From assembly GCF_039871875.1 (NCBI RefSeq), contig NZ_JBDPMD010000006.1, positions 62,001 through 126,000 on the forward strand: a DNA stretch of 64,000 nt, read 5' to 3'. The notes beneath the pieces were generated by a model. It searched no databases, was not told the DNA's origin, and saw only the letters and a program-made list of their open reading frames with translations. Positions 34,162 to 42,578 of the stretch are shown here, one piece after another; position 1 is the first letter of the stretch, and every line of letters starts with the position of its first letter. Position numbers and translations under genes: made by a program. Source of the stretch: Sphaerisporangium sp039871875. Lineage in GTDB: Bacteria > Actinomycetota > Actinomycetes > Streptosporangiales > Streptosporangiaceae.

Positions 34162-34533
34162 TCAGGGGAGGCGGCGGGAGGCCTGGCTTTCCAGGGGGCC
34201 GCCGGCCAGGGCGGCGTCCATGGTGGGGTAGATGTCGAAGACGGCGCCGAGGCCGGTGACGTTCATGATGGTGCGGGGCATGGGGCGCAGGCCGCACATG
34301 GCGCAGGAGCCGCCGTGGCGGGTCGCCTGGGCGCAGGCGCGGACCAGCAGGCGCAGGCCGCTGGAGTCGAGGAAGTTGAGCTGGGACAGATCGAACAGGA
34401 GCCTCGGGCAGTGGTGGCCGAGGGCCATGTCGAGGTTCTCGCCAAGGCGGCCGAGGCCGTTGGCGTCCAGTTCACCGATCATGGTGATCACAGTGAACGG
34501 CTCGCGGTGCTCCCGGCGCACCGTCAACGGCAT
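34162..34533 (-). CDS. STAS-domain anti-sigma factor antagonist
   Basis: 123 residues, a single STAS domain: TVITMIGELDANGLGRLGENLDMAL and LLFDLSQLNFLDSSGLRLLV, with the phosphorylatable Ser in LDSSG. Such proteins release a partner-switching sigma factor (SigB/SigF-like) when unphosphorylated. The ATG follows GGAGG by 5 nt. No anti-sigma kinase or sigma-B-like gene is next to it, so the partner lies elsewhere. Confidence 0.9.
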   Translation of the reverse strand: MPLTVRREHREPFTVITMIGELDANGLGRLGENLDMALGHHCPRLLFDLSQLNFLDSSGLRLLVRACAQATRHGGSCAMCGLRPMPRTIMNVTGLGAVFDIYPTMDAALAGGPLESQASRRLP

Positions 34534-34680
34534 AGGCACCTCCAAGGGGTGGCGGAGCCCCTCTTACCGCCAGTGTGGCCCCTGCCGCGGGGGCGGCACA
34601 ACCCAGGGGCGGGCGGCGCGCCGCACAGAACGTGGTTCGGAGCAGTGATCTTCCAGGGAATCGGTGGACGGGGGCGCCTC

Positions 34681-35376
34681 ATGCGGGTCATCGGCGCGGG
34701 ATTCGGCCGTACAGGCACGCTATCCCTCAAAGGAGCATTGGAACGGCTCGGTTTCGCGCCGTGCTATCACATGGTCGAGGTGCTGACCCATCCGGCCGAC
34801 ATCTACCGGTGGCTGGACATCGCCGAGGGCCGGTCCCGCGATTTCGACGCGGTGCTCGGCGGCTACGAGGCCACCGTCGACTGGCCCGCCGCCTCGTACT
34901 GGCGCGAGCTGGCCGCGTACTACCCCGGCGCCAAGATGGTGCTCACGGTGCGCGACCCCGAGCAGTGGTACGAGAGCATGGTGGCCACGATCCTCAAGCG
35001 GGTGGACCCGCCGCGCACGCCGGTGCGACGGCTGGCCACGGCGGTGAGCCGGTGGCGGCGGTCGGACCTGGACGCCTTCAACCGGATGGCCGACCGCGCG
35101 GTCACGGGCAGGTCGTTCCACGGCTCGATGCACGGCAGGGACCGGCTCATCCGGGCCTTCAACGACCACATCGACGAGGTGCGCGAGGCCATTCCCGCGG
35201 AACGCCTGCTGGTGTACGAGGTGTCGGAGGGCTGGGAGCCGCTGTGCCGCTTCCTCGGCGTACCGGTGCCGCAGGAGCCGTTCCCCCGGCTGAACGATCG
35301 GGAGAACTTCGGGCAGATCTCCCAGGCCTTCTGGCGGCGGGCCGTCTGGCACCGTTCCGAGCGGATGGCCGGCTGA
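34681..35376 (+). CDS. Sulfotransferase-family protein
   Basis: 231 residues. The N-terminal MRVIGAGFGRTGTLSLKGALERLGF is the PAPS phosphosulfate-binding P-loop-like motif of the sulfotransferase family widely found in bacteria and some eukaryotes, and the YPGAKMVLTVRDPEQWYESM segment near residue 85 is the 3'-phosphate-binding region. The acceptor is unknown. The gene stands alone and the RBS is weak, but the start gives a complete family N-terminus. Confidence 0.85.
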   Translation: MRVIGAGFGRTGTLSLKGALERLGFAPCYHMVEVLTHPADIYRWLDIAEGRSRDFDAVLGGYEATVDWPAASYWRELAAYYPGAKMVLTVRDPEQWYESMVATILKRVDPPRTPVRRLATAVSRWRRSDLDAFNRMADRAVTGRSFHGSMHGRDRLIRAFNDHIDEVREAIPAERLLVYEVSEGWEPLCRFLGVPVPQEPFPRLNDRENFGQISQAFWRRAVWHRSERMAG

Positions 35377-35454
35377 GGGAGAGCGATTTCCCGCCGGTCC
35401 TGGTGCGCTTCGCCCTGGTGAGCAGCGGGTTCCTATCTCGCTGAGGGATGAGTG

Positions 35455-35503
35455 TTGACAAGTCCGTGCTCAGCGGACACTCTCTCTACGGAGAGCGCTC
35501 TCC
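35455..35503 (+). promoter_or_regulatory. Promoter and LacI operator of the first sugar importer
   Basis: TTGACA (35455-35460), 17-bp spacer, CACTCT (35478-35483), then the perfect palindrome GGAGAGCGCTCTCC (35490-35503) over the predicted transcription start. The same palindrome is present upstream of the convergent lacI-type gene (39882-39899) and the GH3 gene (42417-42432), so all three units should answer to the same LacI repressor. Confidence 0.75.
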
Positions 35504-35543
35504 GGGTCGGCTACCTCAACGAGAACCCGGTGAGGGGAAGATT

Positions 35544-36860
35544 GTGCGTACACCAAAGCTCGGACACCTCGCAGTAGCAGGCGCGTTGCTGGCCGCGGCC
35601 GTGGCCTGCGGCGGCGGGGACGGCGGGGACGCCGGCGGTTCCGCCGCGCCCAGGACGCTGACGTACTGGGCGTCCAACCAGGGCACCAGCCTGGACAACG
35701 ACAAGCAGGTCCTGCAGCCCGAGCTGGACAAGTTCGAGAAGCAGACCGGCATAAAAGTCAACGTCGAGGTGGTGCCGTGGGCCGACCTGCTCAACCGCAT
35801 CCTCGCGGCCACCACCTCCGGCAAGGGCCCGGACGTGGTCAACATCGGCAACACGTGGTCGGCGTCGCTGCAGGCCACCGGCGCGTTCGTGCCGTTCGAC
35901 GACGCGCTGCTCGGTCAGCTCGGCGGCAGGGACCGGTTCCTCGGGCCGAGCCTCGCCGCCACCGGCGCGCAGGGCAAGCCGCCGGCGGCCGTCCCCATCT
36001 ACGGCATGACCTACGGCCTCTACTACAACAAGAAGATGTTCGCCGAGGCCGGCATCGGCGAGCCGCCGGCCACCTGGGACGAGCTGATCGCCGCCGGCAA
36101 GAAGCTCACCAAGGACGGCACGTGGGGGCTCGCCGTCGAGGGCGCCAGCGTGAGCGAGAACTCCCACCACGCGTTCATCTTCGGCCAGCAGCACGGCGCC
36201 GACCCGTTCGACGCGAGCGGCAAGCCGCAGTTCGACACCCCTCAGGCGGTCGCGGGCATCAAGCAGTACCTCGACCTGATGGCGGTCCACAAGATCGTCA
36301 ACCCGAGCAACGCCGAGTACTCCAACGGCACCGAGGCGGTGCAGGACTTCGTCAACCGCAAGGCCGCCATGCTGATGTGGCAGTCGGCCGCCGCGTCGTT
36401 CAAGGCCGGGGGCATGACCGAGGACGAGTACGGCCTCGCGCCGATCCCGCTGCCCGACCCGTCCTCCGGGGGCAAGCAGGTCAACGGCATGGTCGCCGGC
36501 ATCAACCTGGCGATCTTCAACTTCACCGAGAACCAGGACGCGGCCCTGCGGTTCGTGAAGTTCATGACCAGCCCCGAGGAGCAGAAGGTCCTCAACAAGG
36601 CGTACGGCTCGCTGCCGACCGTCAAGGACGCCTATGACGACCCCGCGTTCCAGACCCCCACCATCAAGACCTTCCAGGAGATCCTCGCCAACACCGCCGC
36701 GCCGCTGCCGCAGGTCCCGGAGGAGAGCCAGTACGAGACTCTCGTCGGCACCGCCATGAACCAGATGTGGGCGGACGCCGCCAACGGCAAGCCCATCACC
36801 GACGACTACGTCAAGTCGAAGCTCACCCAGGCCAACCAGCAGGTCCAGCCCGGGAGCTGA
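35544..36860 (+). CDS. Sugar ABC transporter substrate-binding lipoprotein
   Basis: 438 residues, family 1 extracellular solute-binding protein. The signal peptide ends at a lipobox AAVACGGGD, and the mature part has WADLLNRILAATTSGKGPDVVNIGNTWSA, typical of oligosaccharide binders. The GTG start has GAGGGGA upstream; an in-frame ATG at 35448 is rejected because it would lie upstream of the -35 box. It is the first gene of an SBP-permease-permease operon without an ATPase, which in actinobacteria is supplied by a shared MsiK. The ligand is likely an oligosaccharide released or used by the neighbouring GH3 enzyme. Confidence 0.92.
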   Translation: MRTPKLGHLAVAGALLAAAVACGGGDGGDAGGSAAPRTLTYWASNQGTSLDNDKQVLQPELDKFEKQTGIKVNVEVVPWADLLNRILAATTSGKGPDVVNIGNTWSASLQATGAFVPFDDALLGQLGGRDRFLGPSLAATGAQGKPPAAVPIYGMTYGLYYNKKMFAEAGIGEPPATWDELIAAGKKLTKDGTWGLAVEGASVSENSHHAFIFGQQHGADPFDASGKPQFDTPQAVAGIKQYLDLMAVHKIVNPSNAEYSNGTEAVQDFVNRKAAMLMWQSAAASFKAGGMTEDEYGLAPIPLPDPSSGGKQVNGMVAGINLAIFNFTENQDAALRFVKFMTSPEEQKVLNKAYGSLPTVKDAYDDPAFQTPTIKTFQEILANTAAPLPQVPEESQYETLVGTAMNQMWADAANGKPITDDYVKSKLTQANQQVQPGS

Positions 36861-36869
36861 CCGTTCACC

Positions 36870-36913
36870 GCGCGGCGCCGGGCGGCCTCTCCGCCGCCCG
36901 CCCGGCGCCGCGC
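36870..36913 (+). terminator. Intercistronic hairpin between SBP and permease
   Basis: GCGCGGCGCCGGGCGGC (36870-36886) pairs with GCCGCCCG-C-CCGGCGCCGCGC (36893-36913) with a single bulge, starting 9 nt after the SBP stop and 40 nt before the permease start. Such hairpins usually stabilise the upstream mRNA or thin out transcription so that binding protein exceeds permease. Confidence 0.65.
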
Positions 36914-36953
36914 GTCCCGGCTTCCGGCCGGATCCACACACCGAGAGGGACGA

Positions 36954-37946
36954 ATGGTCGCTCGCACCGCCCATCCCGCGCGGCACGACGCCGCGCCACC
37001 CGAGGACGACCCGCCGCGCCCGCGGGCGCCGGGCATATGGGCCCGCCTGCGCCGGGGCGGGCTGCCGTACCTGCTGATCCTGCCCGCGGTGCTGCTGGAG
37101 CTGCTCATCCACGTGGTGCCGATGCTGGTGGGGGTCGGCATGAGCTTCCTGAGGCTCACGCAGTTCTTCATCAGGAACTGGTCGGCGGCGCCGTTCGCCG
37201 GGCTGGACAACTACCGCGTCGCCGTCGACTTCGACTCGGCGGTGGGGCGCTCGCTGCTCCACTCGTTCACCGTCACCGTCGTGTTCACCGCCATCGCGGT
37301 CGGGGTGTCCTGGCTGCTCGGCACCATGGGCGCGGTGCTCATGCAGGGCTCGTTCAGGGGCCGGGGCCTGCTGCGCACGTTGTTCCTGGTGCCGTACGCG
37401 CTGCCGGTGTACGCCGGGGTGATCACCTGGAGCTTCATGTTCCAGCGGGACACCGGCATGGTGAACCACGTGCTGGTGGACCAGCTCGGCCTGTTCGGCG
37501 AGCGCCCGTTCTGGCTGATCGGCCCCAACAGCTTCGCCGCCGTCGTGGTGGTGTGCGTGTGGCGCACCTGGCCGTTCGCGTTCCTCGTGCTCATGGCCGG
37601 GCTGCAGAACATCCCCGGCGACCTGTACGAGGCGTCGGCCATCGACGGCGCGGGCTTCTGGCGGCAGCTCAGGTCCGTCACGCTGCCGATGCTGCGGCCG
37701 GTCAACCAGGTGCTGGTGCTGGTGCTGTTCCTGTGGACGTTCAACGACTTCAACACGCCGTACGTGATGTTCGGCAGGGCCGCCCCGCCGGAGGCCGACC
37801 TGATCTCGGTGCACATCTACCAGAGCTCGTTCGTCACCTGGAACTTCGGCTCGGGCTCGGCGATGTCCGTGCTGCTCCTGCTGTTCCTGCTGCTGGTGAC
37901 CGCGGTCTACCTGACGGCGACCTCGCGAAGGAGGAACCATGCGTGA
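36954..37946 (+). CDS. Sugar ABC transporter permease (MalF/UgpA-like)
   Basis: 330 residues with six or seven membrane spans and the ATPase-docking EAA loop EASAIDGAGFWRQLRSVTLPML near residue 222. A soluble, Pro-rich N-terminus of 35 residues precedes the first helix. The 3' end overlaps the next permease by 8 bp. Together they form the membrane channel for the upstream binding protein. Confidence 0.93.
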   Translation: MVARTAHPARHDAAPPEDDPPRPRAPGIWARLRRGGLPYLLILPAVLLELLIHVVPMLVGVGMSFLRLTQFFIRNWSAAPFAGLDNYRVAVDFDSAVGRSLLHSFTVTVVFTAIAVGVSWLLGTMGAVLMQGSFRGRGLLRTLFLVPYALPVYAGVITWSFMFQRDTGMVNHVLVDQLGLFGERPFWLIGPNSFAAVVVVCVWRTWPFAFLVLMAGLQNIPGDLYEASAIDGAGFWRQLRSVTLPMLRPVNQVLVLVLFLWTFNDFNTPYVMFGRAAPPEADLISVHIYQSSFVTWNFGSGSAMSVLLLLFLLLVTAVYLTATSRRRNHA

Positions 37947-38778
37947 GGCGCGCTGGCTGCCGTGGGCCCGGTGGATCGGCCTCGGCTTCCTCACTCTCTT
38001 CACCCTCACCCCGCTGTTCGTGATGGCGTCGTCGTCGGTCAAGCCGCTGCGCGACGTGCAGAACGGGTTCGGCTGGATCCCGACGACGTTCACGCTGCGG
38101 CCGTTCGCCGACATCTGGCGCACGGTGCCGCTGGCCCGCTACTTCGCCAACAGCCTGGTGGTGTCCACGGTGGCGGCCGTGGCGTCGGTCACCGTGGCGG
38201 TCTTCGCGGCGTACGCGATCAGCCGGTACCGGTTCCCCGGGCGGCGGGTGTTCTCGGTGACCGTGCTGTCCACCCAGATGTTCCCCGGCATCCTGTTCCT
38301 GCTGCCGCTGTTCATGATCTTCGTGAACCTGGGGAACGTCATCGGGGTCGAGCTGTACGCCAGCCGCCTCGGCCTGATCATCACGTATCTGACGTTCTCG
38401 CTGCCGTTCTCCATCTGGATGCTCGTCGGGTACTTCGACTCGATCCCGGTCGCGCTGGACGAGGCGGCCAAGGTGGACGGCAACGGGCCCATCGGGGCGC
38501 TGTTCCGGGTGGTCATCCCGGCCGCGGTCCCGGGCATCGTCGCGGTGCTCATCTACGCGTTCATGACCGCGTGGGGCGAGGTGCTGTTCGCGTCGGTGAT
38601 GACGGACGAGTCCACCCGCACGCTCGCGGTGGGGCTGCGCGGGTACGCCACCGAGAACGACGTGTACTGGAACCAGGTCATGGCGGCGTCGCTGGTGGTC
38701 AGCGTGCCGGTGGTGGCGGGGTTCCTGCTGCTGCAGCGCTACCTGGTGCAGGGGCTCACCGCGGGTGCGGTGAAGTAG
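37939..38778 (+). CDS. Sugar ABC transporter permease (MalG-like)
   Basis: 279 residues, six spans, EAA loop LDEAAKVDGNGPIGALFRVVIPAA near residue 172. It overlaps the partner permease by 8 bp, and a GGAGG lies just before its ATG inside that gene. It ends 32 bp before the convergent LacI gene stop. Confidence 0.93.
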   Translation: MREARWLPWARWIGLGFLTLFTLTPLFVMASSSVKPLRDVQNGFGWIPTTFTLRPFADIWRTVPLARYFANSLVVSTVAAVASVTVAVFAAYAISRYRFPGRRVFSVTVLSTQMFPGILFLLPLFMIFVNLGNVIGVELYASRLGLIITYLTFSLPFSIWMLVGYFDSIPVALDEAAKVDGNGPIGALFRVVIPAAVPGIVAVLIYAFMTAWGEVLFASVMTDESTRTLAVGLRGYATENDVYWNQVMAASLVVSVPVVAGFLLLQRYLVQGLTAGAVK

Positions 38779-38810
38779 GGCGGTCGCCGGGCCCGGGGAG
38801 ACCGCCTGTG

Positions 38811-39863
38811 TCAGGCGGACTCCCGCACCACCAGGGACGCCTCGAAGATGACGGACGTCACCGGGCGGTGCGGGTCCTCCACGTGCTCGAGCAGCAGGCG
38901 GGTCATCTCGGCCGCCATGTCCTCCACCGGGTGGCGGACCGTGGTGAGCGGGGGGCGGCTCGCGGTGGCGGCGCTGCTGTCGTCGAAGCCGACCACCGCG
39001 ACGTCCTCCGGCACCCGGCGGCCGTGGTGGCGCAGCGTCAGCAGCGCGCCCTTGGCCATCAGGTCGTTGGCGGCGAACACCCCGTCCAGGTCCGGGTGCT
39101 CGGCCAGCAGCCTCTCCATGGCGTGCTCGCCGCTGTCCTGCGTGAAGTCGCCCTCGGCGCACGGCACGTACGGGTGGCCGTGCGCCGCCATCGCGTCCCG
39201 GAAGCCGCTCAGGCGGTCCTGCGCGGCGGGCACGGCCAGCGGGCCGGTGATGGTGGCGGACCGGCGGCGGCCGGCGGCGACCAGGTGGTCCGCGGCCAGC
39301 CTGGCGCCGGTGCGGTGGTCGACGTCGACGTAGCTGATGGGGATGGGCGGGGACGGCCGGGCGAACAGCACGGCGGGCAGGCCCATGCCGGTGAGCAGGC
39401 CAGGCAACGGGTCGGTGGCGTTGGTGGACACCAGCACGGCGCCGTCGGCGTTGCCCTGGCGCAGGTAGGCGATGCACTGGGCCCGCGCCTCGTCGTCCTC
39501 GGCGAACATCAGGATCGGGTGCACGCCGCGCGGGCGCAGGAAGCCGACGACGCCGCTCGCCACCCGGCCGAAGAACGGGTCGGCGAACACCTTGCTGTGG
39601 AAGGGGCCCTCGCGGCTCTCCCCGTCCGCGCCGGACACCACCAGGGCGACGGCGCCGGCGCGGCGGGTGACGAGGGACCGGGCCGCGCGGTTCGGCACGT
39701 ACCCGGTCTCGGCGATGGCCCGGCGCACCGTCTCCTGGATCGCCGGGTCCACGTTGCGTATGCCGTTGATGACGCGGGAGACGGTGGCGCGGGACACGCC
39801 CGCGGCACGGGCCACGTCCTCCAGTGTCGGGGACGCCGGGACCGGGGGGCGGCCGTCGCTCAT
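38811..39863 (-). CDS. LacI-family repressor of the first sugar cluster
   Basis: 350 residues: N-terminal LacI headpiece (TLEDVARAAGVSRATVSRVINGI...NRAARSLVTRRAG) and a periplasmic-binding-like effector domain. The ATG at 39863 follows TATAAA (39870-39875) at 6 nt with no RBS. An 18-bp perfect palindrome at 39882-39899 covers the -35 region, so it should repress itself. Same-sequence operators at the SBP promoter and GH3 promoter define its regulon. The inducer is presumably the imported oligosaccharide or its hydrolysis product. Confidence 0.93.
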   Translation of the reverse strand: MSDGRPPVPASPTLEDVARAAGVSRATVSRVINGIRNVDPAIQETVRRAIAETGYVPNRAARSLVTRRAGAVALVVSGADGESREGPFHSKVFADPFFGRVASGVVGFLRPRGVHPILMFAEDDEARAQCIAYLRQGNADGAVLVSTNATDPLPGLLTGMGLPAVLFARPSPPIPISYVDVDHRTGARLAADHLVAAGRRRSATITGPLAVPAAQDRLSGFRDAMAAHGHPYVPCAEGDFTQDSGEHAMERLLAEHPDLDGVFAANDLMAKGALLTLRHHGRRVPEDVAVVGFDDSSAATASRPPLTTVRHPVEDMAAEMTRLLLEHVEDPHRPVTSVIFEASLVVRESA

Positions 39864-39881
39864 GGGGCCTTTATAGCACGC

Positions 39882-39899
39882 TTGGAGAGCGCTCTCCAA
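39882..39899. promoter_or_regulatory. LacI autoregulatory operator
   Basis: TTGGAGAGCGCTCTCCAA is a perfect 18-bp palindrome, the longest of the four GAGAGCGCTCTC sites in the window. It sits 19 bp upstream of the LacI start codon, over the expected -35 position. Confidence 0.75.
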
Positions 39900-39924
39900 C
39901 GCTCTGGCCTCACAGGTCCTCTAC

Positions 39925-42396
39925 TCAGCCGGTCACCGTGACGGTGGCCGCCAATGGTAGGTCAGCGGCCGTGCGTCCCGCCAGTACGGTGAACGCGCCC
40001 GGCTCGGTCGCCCAGCCGCCCGCCGTCCAGTGCTGGAAGGCCCGCGCGGGCACCTCCACCACGGCCTCCACGGTCTCGCCCGGCCCCGCCGTGACCCGGG
40101 CGAACCCGGCCAGCCAGCGCACCGGGCGGTCGACCGCGGAGTCCGGCCGGGCCAGGTGCACCTGCACGACCTCGGCCCCCGTCCGCGCGCCGGTGTTGCG
40201 CAGCCCCGTGCGGACCGTGACCGAGTCCCGGGAGTGCTCGACGGTGAGCCCCTCGTACGACCAGGTGGTGTAGCCGAGGCCGTGGCCGAACCAGTACGCC
40301 GGCGGCTCCGGCTCGCGCAGCCACGCCCGGTAGCCGATGTGCAGGCCCTCGCCGTACTCCAGCACGCCGTCCACCGGGGTCGTGGAGGTGAGGGAGCGGT
40401 CCGCCCAGGTGGTGGGCAGGCGCCCGCCGGGCTCGGCGGCGCCGAACAGCACGTCGGCGAGGCCGTCGCCGAACTCCTGGCCGGGGAACCAGCTCAGCAG
40501 CACCGCGGGCACCTCCTCCCGCCAGGGCAGCGCCACCGGCCCGCCGGTGTTGACCACCACCACGGTGGACGGGTTGGCGGCCACCACGGCGCGGACCAGC
40601 GCGTCCTGCCCGCCGGGCAGCGCGAGGTCCGTGCGGTCGTAGCCCTCGCTCTCGCTCTCGTCGGTGGAGCCGACGACGACGATCGCGACGTCGGCCTCCG
40701 CGGCCAGCGCGACCGCGGCGGCCAGCTCCTCGGCGTCGCCGCGCCGGGGCGGGTCGGCGGTGAGCGCGCTCGCCAGGCCGCTCTCGCGGCTCAGCGCGCG
40801 CCGTGCCACCAGCTCGACCTCCCGCCCCTCGGTGAGCTCCAGCTCGGCGAAGCGGTAGGGCGGGTGCAGGTGGATGGTCGCCGGGTCGTCGGTGTCCAGC
40901 GGCACGTCCTCGTCCACCAGCGTCACGCCGTCCGCCGAAAGGAACACCCGCCCCCAGCCGGCCGCGCCGACCCGCCACCGCCCCGTGACGGACGGGCACA
41001 GCAGCGCGCGGACCTCGACGGTGCGCATGCCCCGCACCAGGGCGGGCTCCAGCACGTTGCCGGTGAACCGGTGCTCGGCGTGCACCTCGGCGCCGTCCCC
41101 GTCGAGCAGGCGCACCAGCACACCCGGCTCGCCGTTCTCGGGGTTCCTGGCGTTGCCGAGGTCCAGCGGCGCCGGATGGCCGCTGGTGTGGACCCCCGCC
41201 GCGTGCGTCACCTCGGCCCGCCCCGCGAGCGCCGCGGTGACCCCGTCCAGCGGTGACGTCACCGACACGGGGTACACCCCCGCGCTGCCGCCGCCCTGCA
41301 CCCGCGGCGACGCGGCGTTCGGCCCGATCACCGCGACCCGGCGCAGCCGCCCCGGGTCCAGCGGCAACAGGCCACTCTCGTTGCGCAGCAGCACCGCGCT
41401 CGCGGCCACGGCCTCGCGCAGCAGCACCCTGCCACGCTCGGCCTCCTCGTCGCTGATCGGCGTCACCCCCGCCAGCGCGCCGGTAGCGGTGGCGGGGAGA
41501 AGGGGAGCGCGGCTGTCGTCCCCGGCGGTCTGCTGAGCGGGGGAGAGGGCGCCGACGCGGGCGGCGAGCCTGAGCAGGCGGCGCACCTTCTCGTCCACGG
41601 CCTCCTCGGGCACCTCCCCGGACCGCACGGCCTCGGCGAGCGCGGCACCCCAGGCCCCGTCCGGCCCCGGCATGGCGAGGTCCTGCGGCGCACGCCCCGC
41701 CGCGACGGCGGAGCGCAGCGCCCCCCAGTCGGACACCACGAGCCCGTCGAACCCCCACTCACCCTTCAGCGGCTCGGCGAGCAGCGGGTTCTCGGTCATG
41801 GTGGCCCCGTTGACCCCGTTGTAAGCCGCCATCACGACCCAGACCCCGGCCGCGACGGCGGCCTCGAACGGCGGCAGGTAGAGCTCGCGGAGCGTGCGCT
41901 CGTCCACCCGCGCGTCCAGCGTCATGCGCTCGGTCTCGGAGTCGTTGGCGACGTAGTGCTTGGCGGTGGCCGCGACCCCACGCGACTGCACCCCCTGGAC
42001 GTACGCGGCCCCGACGAGCGCCGTGAGCACCGGATCCTCGGAGAAACACTCGAAGTGCCGCCCCCCGAGCGGAGACCGATGCAGGTTGACGGTGGGCGCC
42101 AGCAGCACGTCCACCCCCTTGCGCCGCGCCTCCCCCGCCAGCAGCTCACCGAGCCGCCGCACCAGATGAAGATCCCAGGTGGCCGCCACCCCACTGGGGG
42201 ACGGCAGGTTCAACGAGGTACTCCGCTCGTCCCACCCCTGCCCCCGCACCCCGACCGGCCCGTCGGACGTCACGACGGGCCGCAGCCCGATGTCCGGCTC
42301 GGCGTGGGTCCGCCAGGCGGTCGCCCCGGTCAGCAGCCGAACCTTCTGATCGAGGTCCAGCTTGCGTACCATGTCGTCGAGCTCGTCGTCGATCAC
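39925..42396 (-). CDS. Glycoside hydrolase family 3 beta-glucosidase
   Basis: 823 residues, cytoplasmic. The (beta/alpha)8 domain includes SDGPVGVRGQ, KHYVANDSET and the nucleophile Asp223 in GLVVSDWGA. The second domain carries the VVVGSTDESESEGYDRTDLALP region, with a PA14-like insert (residues about 440-550, GRWRVGAAGWGRVFLSADGVTL) and a C-terminal Fn3-like domain (GLRNTGARTGAEVVQVHLA). It would cleave beta-linked glucosides brought in by the adjacent importer. The GTG at 42396 follows GGGAGG by 8 nt; the open frame continues to 42810 but crosses the operator and promoter. Confidence 0.93.
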   Translation of the reverse strand: MIDDELDDMVRKLDLDQKVRLLTGATAWRTHAEPDIGLRPVVTSDGPVGVRGQGWDERSTSLNLPSPSGVAATWDLHLVRRLGELLAGEARRKGVDVLLAPTVNLHRSPLGGRHFECFSEDPVLTALVGAAYVQGVQSRGVAATAKHYVANDSETERMTLDARVDERTLRELYLPPFEAAVAAGVWVVMAAYNGVNGATMTENPLLAEPLKGEWGFDGLVVSDWGALRSAVAAGRAPQDLAMPGPDGAWGAALAEAVRSGEVPEEAVDEKVRRLLRLAARVGALSPAQQTAGDDSRAPLLPATATGALAGVTPISDEEAERGRVLLREAVAASAVLLRNESGLLPLDPGRLRRVAVIGPNAASPRVQGGGSAGVYPVSVTSPLDGVTAALAGRAEVTHAAGVHTSGHPAPLDLGNARNPENGEPGVLVRLLDGDGAEVHAEHRFTGNVLEPALVRGMRTVEVRALLCPSVTGRWRVGAAGWGRVFLSADGVTLVDEDVPLDTDDPATIHLHPPYRFAELELTEGREVELVARRALSRESGLASALTADPPRRGDAEELAAAVALAAEADVAIVVVGSTDESESEGYDRTDLALPGGQDALVRAVVAANPSTVVVVNTGGPVALPWREEVPAVLLSWFPGQEFGDGLADVLFGAAEPGGRLPTTWADRSLTSTTPVDGVLEYGEGLHIGYRAWLREPEPPAYWFGHGLGYTTWSYEGLTVEHSRDSVTVRTGLRNTGARTGAEVVQVHLARPDSAVDRPVRWLAGFARVTAGPGETVEAVVEVPARAFQHWTAGGWATEPGAFTVLAGRTAADLPLAATVTVTG

Positions 42397-42416
42397 CCGG
42401 TCATCCTCCCGAACCT

Positions 42417-42432
42417 CGGAGAGCGCTCTCCG
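42417..42432. promoter_or_regulatory. LacI operator of the GH3 gene
   Basis: CGGAGAGCGCTCTCCG is a 16-bp perfect palindrome 20 bp upstream of the GH3 start. On the minus strand TTGACA (42466-42471) and TGAACC (42443-42448) are spaced by 17 bp just upstream, placing the operator immediately after the transcription start. Confidence 0.72.
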
Positions 42433-42578
42433 TCCTCGCTTAGGTTCACCGTATCGGGCCCGGTATGTCAATGGCATCCCTCTCCCGCAGGCTTCAACCT
42501 GCCTCCCCGGGCCGCTGTACACCGTTCCGATGCTTCTCGGAGGACGAGGTACCGGAGGGTGAGGCCGTCCGTCGAGCG

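Noticed and set aside
35448..35543. Upstream ATG for the first substrate-binding protein
   Set aside because: It lies before the TTGACA -35 box, and using it would bury the signal peptide behind 32 extra residues.
35511..38123. An 870-codon minus-strand frame opposite the first sugar importer
   Set aside because: Antisense shadow of the SBP and permease genes, His/Gln/Arg-rich, no motif.
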